Positions 6,008 through 10,954 of a stretch of 10,954 nt of DNA are shown here, piece by piece (the first letter of the stretch is position 1; each line of letters starts with the position of its first letter). The stretch is from contig CAYVYP010000048.1 in the NCBI GenBank assembly GCA_964455975.1, forward strand, positions 1-10,954, written 5' to 3'. The notes below the pieces were generated by a model that saw only the letters and a program-made list of their open reading frames with translations, did no database searches and was not told the origin of the DNA. The stretch is from JAETTH01 sp964455975 (GTDB taxonomy: Bacteria; Bacillota; Clostridia; TANB77; CAG-508). Made by a program: the position numbers and the translations under genes.

Positions 6008-6189
6008 ATTTTTACCTCTCCTTCTGCTATTTCATTTGCTGCAAGAGTTACTGCTGATTCTTCGTCTGCATCTGTTAATACTTCTGCTCCTGTTGCAATT
6101 TGTCTTGCTCTTTTTGATGTTGCTATTACTAGTTCAAATCTGTTATCTACCTTTTTTAATAATTCATTTACTGTTGGTTTTACCATCAT
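6001..6189 (-). CDS. rpoZ: RNA polymerase omega subunit
   Basis: Omega is the small RNA polymerase subunit that chaperones beta' during assembly. The 62-residue protein shows the family core: KPTVNELLKKVDNRFELVI, then ATSKRARQI and the end helix LAANEIAEGEV. Length is typical for Firmicutes. Two adjacent ATG codons (6189 and 6186) follow a ggggga ribosome binding site; either may be used. It lies 36 bp after remA and overlaps the start of gmk. In many clostridia the order is remA-gmk-rpoZ, whereas here rpoZ precedes gmk. Confidence 0.93.
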   Translation of the reverse strand: MMVKPTVNELLKKVDNRFELVIATSKRARQIATGAEVLTDADEESAVTLAANEIAEGEVKIC

Positions 6190-6225
6190 AATAATTTTCC
6201 CCCATAAAATATTTATTTTTTCTAT

Positions 6226-6483
6226 TTAATTTTTAGTTTCTTCTATAATATCTTTATCTAATCTTCCTGCAACTGTTTCTGGCTGTACTGCTGATAAAAT
6301 CAAATGTCCAGAATCCATTATAATTACTGCTCTTGTTCGTCTTCCATATGTTGCATCTACTGCTGTTTTTGTATCTTTTGCTTCTTGAATCATTCTTTTT
6401 ATTGGTGCTGATTCAGGGCTTACTATTGCTATTATTCTATTTGCTGAAACTATATTTCCAAAACCAATATTAATAAGTTTCAT
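6226..6483 (-). CDS. remA: RemA family extracellular matrix regulator (DUF370)
   Basis: RemA is a small DNA-binding protein that activates biofilm matrix and osmoprotection genes in Bacillus subtilis; in clostridia it is conserved next to yicC and gmk, with a less certain role. The 85-residue protein has the family opening MKLINIGFGNIVSANRIIAI, the SPESAPIKRMI segment, the DATYGRRTRAVIIMDSGH core and the LSAVQPETVAGR end. The arginines of YGRRTR are those implicated in DNA contact in the family. It has a doubled ggaagg ribosome binding site and starts 18 bp after yicC ends. Confidence 0.95.
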   Translation of the reverse strand: MKLINIGFGNIVSANRIIAIVSPESAPIKRMIQEAKDTKTAVDATYGRRTRAVIIMDSGHLILSAVQPETVAGRLDKDIIEETKN

Positions 6484-6501
6484 AAAAACCTTCCTTCCTT
6501 T

Positions 6502-7377
6502 TTATTCAATATTTTGAATTTGTTCTCTTATATTTTCTATTTGTGTTTTTATATCTACTACTAAATTAGTTATGTCCAAACTTCCAGATTTAGAACCCAT
6601 TGTATTTGTTTCTCTGTTCATTTCTTGAACTAAAAAATCTAATTTTTTTCCTGTTGGAATATCTAAATTTATAAGTTCTTTAAATTGTGAAATATGGCTT
6701 CTTAATCTTGTAAGTTCTTCTTCTACAGACACTTTATCAGAATATATTACAACTTCTTGCGCTAAACGGTTCTGATCAATAATATCTGTTTTTAGGATTT
6801 CTTTTATCCTTGCTTCTAATTTTACTATATATTCTTCCACAAGTCCAGTAGAATATGTAGCAATTTTTTCTGTTTTTTCTTGTATGTCATTTATTCTATT
6901 TTCTAAATCTAATTTTATTTTTTCGCCTTCTGTTATTCTTGCAGAAATAAAATTATTTATTGCTACCTGTAAACATTTATTTAATTCATTCCATATTACT
7001 TTTTCTTCTTCATCTGTGTTTTGTATTATTAATACATCTGGGAATTTTGATATTTCTGTTACAGTAATGTTTTCTGTTATTCCTGTATTTTTAGCTAATT
7101 TTTTTAATTCTTCTATATAAATTTCAGCTAGTTCATTATTTATTTTTATGTTTTTTCCATCTTTACTGTAATTTGCAAAATTTACAAATACATCTATTTT
7201 TCCTCTAGATATGTTTTTTTGTATTTCTTTTTTTATATTTTCTTCTAAATACCCTATAGTTCTTGGTAGTTTTATTGATATGTCATTATATTTATGATTA
7301 ACAGATTTTATTTCAATTTCATATTCTCTGTTATTTTCTTCTAACTTTCCTCTTCCATATCCAGTCATGCTTTTCAT
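6502..7377 (-). CDS. yicC: YicC/YloC family endoribonuclease
   Basis: YicC-type proteins are a conserved family recently recognised as endoribonucleases acting in RNA turnover. The 291-residue length is typical. The N-terminal signature MKSMTGYGRG is exact, followed by the IKSVNHKYNDISIKLPR segment, and the C-terminal DUF1732 part carries FLVQEMNRETNTMGSKS with conserved Glu and Asn residues. The ATG at 7377 has ggaga upstream and follows the previous gene by 21 bp. It is co-directional with remA, rpoZ and gmk, a common clostridial order. Confidence 0.94.
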   Translation of the reverse strand: MKSMTGYGRGKLEENNREYEIEIKSVNHKYNDISIKLPRTIGYLEENIKKEIQKNISRGKIDVFVNFANYSKDGKNIKINNELAEIYIEELKKLAKNTGITENITVTEISKFPDVLIIQNTDEEEKVIWNELNKCLQVAINNFISARITEGEKIKLDLENRINDIQEKTEKIATYSTGLVEEYIVKLEARIKEILKTDIIDQNRLAQEVVIYSDKVSVEEELTRLRSHISQFKELINLDIPTGKKLDFLVQEMNRETNTMGSKSGSLDITNLVVDIKTQIENIREQIQNIE

Positions 7378-7398
7378 GGATTATAATCTCCTATCTTT

Positions 7399-8316
7399 TT
7401 ATTTTTTAACTATATCTTTTATATCGCTTACACTTTTTTTATATTCTTTATTCATTTTTAGATGAATTATTATAGTTTTTAAAACATAGTAAATTGCAAA
7501 TATTATAGAAGTTGTTGAAATGATTGCTATGAAACTTGAAGTATATTTTTGCATAATCATTGGAATTGCTAAAATAAATAATGATAATACTCCCATTTCT
7601 ATCCCGTTTATAGCTAAACTTCCACTATCTTTTTTATATGCTACTTCAAATATTACTAATGTTAAAACTAACATACATCCACTAAATATTTTTATATCTG
7701 TTATAAATGCTGTTTTTGCTATATGCATAAAGCCTAAATTTAAAAATAATAATCCTAAAATAACTGCTATTCCTATAATAATGTTTTTAAATACTATTTT
7801 ATTTATCTTATTTTCTATTTCTTTAGGAATTTCTCTTTGTTTTTGTATTTCTTGTTTTAATATCTTTTCGCTTTCTTTTTCTATGTCTTTACTTGTATCT
7901 TGTTTTTTATTTGTACTTGGCTTTTTTGTTTTTACTGTTTCTTCATTTTTTGTTGTTTTTTTTGTAGCTGGCTTTTTAGTTGTGGTTGATTTTACTTCTT
8001 TTTTTGTTGTTTCATCTTTTTTAGGTGTACTTTTTTTGGTAGTTGCACTTTTTGTTGCTTTTTTATTTTCATCTTTTTTTTCTGAAATTTTAGTTGTTGA
8101 TTTTGTTTTACTCTTTTTAGTTTTAGTACTGCTACTGTTTATAGTAGGTTTTGCACTTTCTGATTTTGTATTAGCCTTTTTAGCTCTAGGATTCGTAGTA
8201 GTTTTTGTTGCAGTTTCTGATTTTGTAGTAGTTCTTTTAGCTCTAGGCTTTGTACTAGTTTTTGTTGTAGCTTTTTTTGTTGTTGATTTTGATTTGTTTT
8301 CTAATTTTTCTTCCAC
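7399..8316 (-). CDS. Membrane protein with long Lys/Thr-rich cytoplasmic-type tail, unknown function
   Basis: I do not recognise a family. The 305-residue protein has two parts. Residues 1 to about 165 are low-complexity and strongly basic, made mostly of Lys, Thr, Ser and Ala, with an internal duplication of 19 residues (20-38 and 39-57, each with an N/KPRAKR/K core) that resembles the tails of histone H1-like or nucleic-acid-binding proteins. Residues about 178-286 contain four probable membrane helices (about 179-199, 208-226, 236-255, 261-285). A short charged end follows. There is no signal peptide, so the basic tail is probably inside the cell; if so it could tether nucleic acid or ribosomes to the membrane. 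The start is a GTG with aagggg 9-10 bases upstream, 15 bp after rsmE. The position between rsmE and yicC suggests co-transcription but gives no clear functional link. Confidence 0.8.
   Translation of the reverse strand: MEEKLENKSKSTTKKATTKTSTKPRAKRTTTKSETATKTTTNPRAKKANTKSESAKPTINSSSTKTKKSKTKSTTKISEKKDENKKATKSATTKKSTPKKDETTKKEVKSTTTKKPATKKTTKNEETVKTKKPSTNKKQDTSKDIEKESEKILKQEIQKQREIPKEIENKINKIVFKNIIIGIAVILGLLFLNLGFMHIAKTAFITDIKIFSGCMLVLTLVIFEVAYKKDSGSLAINGIEMGVLSLFILAIPMIMQKYTSSFIAIISTTSIIFAIYYVLKTIIIHLKMNKEYKKSVSDIKDIVKK
8146..8259 (-). repeat. 57-bp tandem duplication inside the Lys/Thr-rich tail
   Basis: Positions 8203-8259 and 8146-8202 encode the two 19-residue copies noted in the membrane-protein gene. 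They are similar at DNA level (both contain agctctagg on the plus strand and the same thymine-rich framework), which points to a fairly recent in-frame duplication. Confidence 0.7.
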
Positions 8317-8331
8317 TTTTACTTTTCCCCT

Positions 8332-9078
8332 TTAATTTTCTAATTCATATATAATATTGCTTGTAATTACTATTGGAGCTGTTTCTGTTCTTAAAATTCT
8401 ATTTCCTAGTGTTATAATTTTAGCACCATTTTCTTTTAATTTAAAAATTTCTTCTTGTTCTATTCCACCTTCTGGGCCTATTACAACTGCTATATTATAA
8501 TTTTTATTGATATTTTTTATTTTAATTAATTCATCTTGTAATTTATTTTGTTTTTCTTCTTCATATGCTACTAATACTATATCATATTTAGAAATTAAAT
8601 TACATACTTCATTTAAATTTTTTATTATATTTATTTTTGGAACAATATCTCTTTTACTTTGTTTGGCTGCAACTTCTGCGATTTTTTGCCATCTTTCTAT
8701 TTTCTTTTTTTCATCTTTAGAATCTAATTTTACTATACATCTTTTTAAATTAACTGGTGTAAATTCTGCTGCTCCTATCTCTGTACATTTTTGAATAATG
8801 AGTTCCATTTTATCTGCTTTTGGTAACCCTTGAAAAATATTTATATGTACATTGGATTCTGCCTTACTTTCTAGTTTTTCTATTATATCACATTTAATTT
8901 CTTTTTCAGTTAAATTTTCTATTTTACAACTATAATTTTCAGATGTTTCTAAATTACATATTTGTATTTTATCACCAATTTCCATTCTTAAAACATTTTT
9001 TATATGGTTTACATCTTCATCTAAAATAATTATTTTATTATTTTCTATTTGATTTGTTTTTACAAAAAATTTTGCCAT
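8332..9078 (-). CDS. rsmE: 16S rRNA (uracil(1498)-N(3))-methyltransferase
   Basis: RsmE methylates N3 of U1498 in 16S rRNA on the assembled 30S subunit using S-adenosylmethionine. The 248-residue protein has an N-terminal PUA-like domain (to about 70) and a C-terminal SPOUT knot. Visible motifs are KADKMELIIQKCTEIG (87-102), AAKQSKRDIVP (137-147), the SAM-binding IGPEGG (200-205) and LGNRILRTETA (224-234). Start ATG has gaggt 6 bases upstream. It is the first gene of an operon with its own promoter. Many Firmicutes have prmA between dnaJ and rsmE; it is missing here. Confidence 0.96.
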   Translation of the reverse strand: MAKFFVKTNQIENNKIIILDEDVNHIKNVLRMEIGDKIQICNLETSENYSCKIENLTEKEIKCDIIEKLESKAESNVHINIFQGLPKADKMELIIQKCTEIGAAEFTPVNLKRCIVKLDSKDEKKKIERWQKIAEVAAKQSKRDIVPKINIIKNLNEVCNLISKYDIVLVAYEEEKQNKLQDELIKIKNINKNYNIAVVIGPEGGIEQEEIFKLKENGAKIITLGNRILRTETAPIVITSNIIYELEN

Positions 9079-9106
9079 CTTTAACCTCTTTTAAATTTAT
9101 AATATA

Positions 9107-9134
9107 ATTATAACATAAAAAACACTTTAAGCAA
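9107..9134 (-). promoter_or_regulatory. Promoter of the rsmE-yicC-remA-rpoZ-gmk operon
   Basis: Minus-strand TTGCTT (9134-9129) and a perfect TATAAT (9112-9107) are separated by 16 bases, with about 28 bases to the rsmE ATG. As at priA, the -35 box is embedded in the hairpin of the preceding terminator. Confidence 0.6.
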
Positions 9135-9157
9135 TAATTTTTTACTTAAAGTGTTTT
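9119..9157. terminator. Intrinsic terminator after dnaJ
   Basis: A perfect 13-bp stem (9119-9131 with 9145-9157) around a 13-base loop begins five bases beyond the dnaJ stop codon. On the minus strand the stem ends in a run of six Ts. The stem has few G-C pairs but is long. Confidence 0.8.
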
Positions 9158-9162
9158 ATTAT

Positions 9163-10320
9163 TTATCCAAATATTCCTCTTTTTTTAACTGGTGGTTGTT
9201 CATTCATTGTTTTAGCAAGTTCTACTAATAAGTCTCTTTGTTCTTTAGTTAATCTTTTTGGAACTTGTACTTGAACTGTAAATATAAAATCTCCTGTAAA
9301 GTTTCCATTTGTACTCTTAAATCCTTTATTTCTTAAAGTGAATTTAGTTCCTGTTTGTGTTCCTTCTGGAATTTTATATTTTTCTTTGCTTCCATCTACC
9401 ATAGGTAATTCTATTTCTGCTCCCAAAGTTGCTTGTGTATATGTAATTGGTATTTCACAAAGTACATGTTCACCTTTTCTAGAATATATGCTATGTCTTT
9501 TTAAGTGTATAACTATATATAAATCTCCTTTTGGTCCACCTTTAGTTCCAGGTTCTCCTTCGCCTCTTAATACTACAGTTTGATTATCATCTATTCCTGC
9601 TGGTATTTTTACTTTAATTTTAGCAGATTTTCTTATTGTACCTTTTCCTTTACATTCTATACATGGGTCTTGAATTATTTTTCCTTCTCCATGACAATTA
9701 CTACATGTTCTAGTCGTTTGCATTTGACCTAATATTGTAGTTTGAACTTGCCTTATTTGACCCGTTCCTCCACATACATTACAAGTTTGTGCATGTGTGC
9801 CTGGCTTTGCTCCACTACCACCACATGTTGTACATGTTTCATCTCTTGTTATAGATATTTCTTTTTCTACTCCTAAAAAAGCCTCTTCAAATGTAAGTTC
9901 TAAATTGCATCTTAAATCTGAACCTTTTCTAGGTCCTTGAGTTGTTTTTGAAGTTCTTCCTCCAAATCCTCCTCCAAAAAATGAAGAGAAAATATCTCCT
10001 AAATCTCCAAAATCTCCGAACCCATCAAATCCATTACCATTGCCAGAATATGAATAATATCCTCCGCCACCTGGGTTTCCACCTCCGAAACCACTAGGTC
10101 CTTCTGGTCCAAATTGATCATACATTTTTCTTTTTTGTGAATCTGATAATGTTTCATAAGCTTCATTTACTTCTTTAAATTTTGCTTCTGCTTCTTTTTT
10201 ATTGTCTGGATTAGCATCTGGATGATATTTTTTAGCTAATTTTCTATATGCTTTTTTCAATTCTTCATCTGTTGCTGACTTTTCTACACCCAAGACTTCA
10301 TAATAATCCCTTTTAGCCAT
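9163..10320 (-). CDS. dnaJ: Molecular chaperone DnaJ (Hsp40)
   Basis: DnaJ delivers unfolded proteins to DnaK and stimulates its ATPase. The 385-residue protein has the full type I layout: J domain (1-70) with HPD at 33-35, a Gly/Phe-rich linker (about 74-122), four CxxCxGxG zinc motifs (from C163, C180, C206 and C220) and the two C-terminal substrate-binding beta domains. The ATG at 10320 is chosen because ggagg lies 5 bases upstream and MAKRDYYEVLG is the usual start; an in-frame ATG at 10332 would precede that ribosome binding site. It follows dnaK by 148 bp that contain two strong RNA hairpins, so its level may be set separately from dnaK. Confidence 0.98.
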   Translation of the reverse strand: MAKRDYYEVLGVEKSATDEELKKAYRKLAKKYHPDANPDNKKEAEAKFKEVNEAYETLSDSQKRKMYDQFGPEGPSGFGGGNPGGGGYYSYSGNGNGFDGFGDFGDLGDIFSSFFGGGFGGRTSKTTQGPRKGSDLRCNLELTFEEAFLGVEKEISITRDETCTTCGGSGAKPGTHAQTCNVCGGTGQIRQVQTTILGQMQTTRTCSNCHGEGKIIQDPCIECKGKGTIRKSAKIKVKIPAGIDDNQTVVLRGEGEPGTKGGPKGDLYIVIHLKRHSIYSRKGEHVLCEIPITYTQATLGAEIELPMVDGSKEKYKIPEGTQTGTKFTLRNKGFKSTNGNFTGDFIFTVQVQVPKRLTKEQRDLLVELAKTMNEQPPVKKRGIFG

Positions 10321-10346
10321 ATTTTCCTCCAATTAAAATATATATA

Positions 10347-10367
10347 AAGACGGTAAAATACCGTCTT
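10347..10367 (-). terminator. Hairpin in the dnaK-dnaJ gap, attenuator or weak terminator
   Basis: A perfect 9-bp stem, AAGACGGTA with TACCGTCTT, closed by three bases, is followed on the minus strand by a tail of alternating T and A ending in TTTT. It lies 27 bases upstream of the dnaJ start. It may partly stop dnaK transcripts or stabilise the end of the dnaK message. Confidence 0.6.
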
Positions 10368-10377
10368 AAATATTTCC

Positions 10378-10447
10378 GCCCAATCTCGTCGGTCGCCTAT
10401 TTTTTTACTGCGGTAGCTGTAAAAATAATAGGCTTCCTGCGTTGGGC
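10378..10447 (-). other. Two-stem structured element in the dnaK-dnaJ gap
   Basis: An outer 6-bp stem (GCCCAA 10447-10442 with TTGGGC 10383-10378, minus strand) encloses an inner stem of about 14 bp with one bulge (10433-10419 with 10408-10395) and a 10-base loop containing CTACCGC. Between the stems are unpaired, GC-richer internal loops (CGCAGGAA and GACCGACGAGA) that stand out from the AT-rich surroundings. The form suits a structured RNA leader, an mRNA processing site or a small palindromic repeat element. I could not match it to a riboswitch class. Confidence 0.5.
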
Positions 10448-10468
10448 TTTATAACTACTATTTTTACA

Positions 10469-10954
10469 CTATTTTTTTTCGTCTGGATTTTCTTCTACTT
10501 TATAATCTGCATCATAAACATTTCCATTTGCATCTGTTTGTGTATTAGCTTCTTCTGTATTTGCTCCTTGTGCTCCTGCTTCTGGATTTGCTTGTTTACT
10601 TGCTGAATATAATTTTTCTGAAATTTCATAAAATACTGTTGTTAATTTTTCTGTTGCTTGTTTAATATTTTCAATGTCTGTTCCTTCTAATGCTTTTTTA
10701 ACATTATCTATTTCAGTTTCTACTTTAGCTTTTTCTTCAGCACTTATTTTATCTCCAAGCTCTCCTAAAGTTTTTTCACTGTTATATACTAAACTTTCTG
10801 CATTGTTTCTTGCTTCTATTTCTTCTTTTTTCTTTTTATCTTCTTCAGCATGTGCTTCTGCATCTTTAACAGCTTTGTCTATATCTTCATCTGTTAAATT
10901 TGTTGATGCTGTAATAGATACTTGTTGACTATTTCCTGTTGCCATATCTTTTGC
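10469..10954 (-). CDS. dnaK: Molecular chaperone DnaK (Hsp70), C-terminal part; gene runs off the right edge
   Basis: DnaK is the ATP-driven Hsp70 chaperone. The 161 residues present begin at AKDMATGNSQQVSITAS, the end of the beta-sandwich substrate-binding domain, and continue through the helical lid (DEDIDKAVKDAEAHAEEDKKK, ARNNAESLVY, IENIKQATEKL). The disordered acidic end has the usual charged tail. The ATPase domain and most of the substrate-binding domain lie beyond 10954, so the ATG at 10945 is internal and not the start. It is followed by dnaJ on the same strand, the standard chaperone order. Confidence 0.96.
   Translation of the reverse strand, partial: AKDMATGNSQQVSITASTNLTDEDIDKAVKDAEAHAEEDKKKKEEIEARNNAESLVYNSEKTLGELGDKISAEEKAKVETEIDNVKKALEGTDIENIKQATEKLTTVFYEISEKLYSASKQANPEAGAQGANTEEANTQTDANGNVYDADYKVEENPDEKK

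Noticed and set aside
7520..8335. 271-residue plus-strand ORF opposite the Lys/Thr-rich gene
   Set aside because: It is the reverse of a low-complexity Lys/Thr coding region, giving Phe/Val/Leu-rich nonsense, and has no supporting ribosome binding site or family match.
10378..10447. T-box, ZTP or other known riboswitch upstream of dnaJ
   Set aside because: The CUACCGC loop only loosely resembles T-box or ZTP motifs, the required specifier or second conserved domains are not visible, and dnaJ is not a usual target.

Overview
The window is very AT-rich (by eye roughly a quarter G+C) and carries a housekeeping gene set typical of Clostridia and related Firmicutes: dnaK-dnaJ, rsmE, yicC, remA, rpoZ, gmk, priA, def and fmt. 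RemA and the yicC-remA-gmk-priA-def-fmt neighbourhood point to a clostridial, probably anaerobic host. Strong AGGAGG-like ribosome binding sites and consensus TTGACA/TATAAT promoters fit this. I cannot name the species.

Almost everything is on the minus strand, so transcription runs from right to left. From the right edge: the 3' part of dnaK, a structured intergenic element, dnaJ and a 13-bp terminator stem; then a promoter and the operon rsmE, a Lys/Thr-rich membrane protein, yicC, remA, rpoZ and gmk (protein quality control, then rRNA methylation, RNA turnover, matrix regulation, RNA polymerase assembly and GTP supply). The second housekeeping operon, priA-def-fmt, has its own promoter at 4490-4518 and couples replication restart to formyl-Met handling (fmt adds the formyl group to initiator tRNA, def removes it from new proteins). 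A single plus-strand gene at the left, 217-540, encodes a small XRE-type DNA-binding protein. A GC-rich inverted repeat separates it from the end of fmt.

The accessory part is 4617-5430, between gmk and priA, where many clostridia carry coaBC. It is a graveyard of toxin-antitoxin modules. A consensus promoter drives three roughly 39-nt tandem repeats, each able to fold into the same H-type pseudoknot with compensatory base changes. An RNA hairpin terminator follows, and then the N-terminal 76 residues of a ToxN/AbiQ-like endoribonuclease. This is a type III toxin-antitoxin locus with an apparently intact RNA antitoxin and a truncated toxin. The toxin's stop codon lies inside the -35 box of the next module, a complete hicB antitoxin gene whose 3' end runs out of frame into the C-terminal remnant of hicA. 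Both modules kept the antitoxin and lost the toxin.

The second striking feature is priA. Its 747-residue reading frame is interrupted by exactly two single-base insertions, 991 bp apart. Both add a C directly in front of a GGA glycine codon, creating the only in-frame CGG codons I could find in the window's genes. Either this is a sequence or assembly error with a shared context, or priA is a very recent pseudogene, or CGG provokes a +1 frameshift in this organism.
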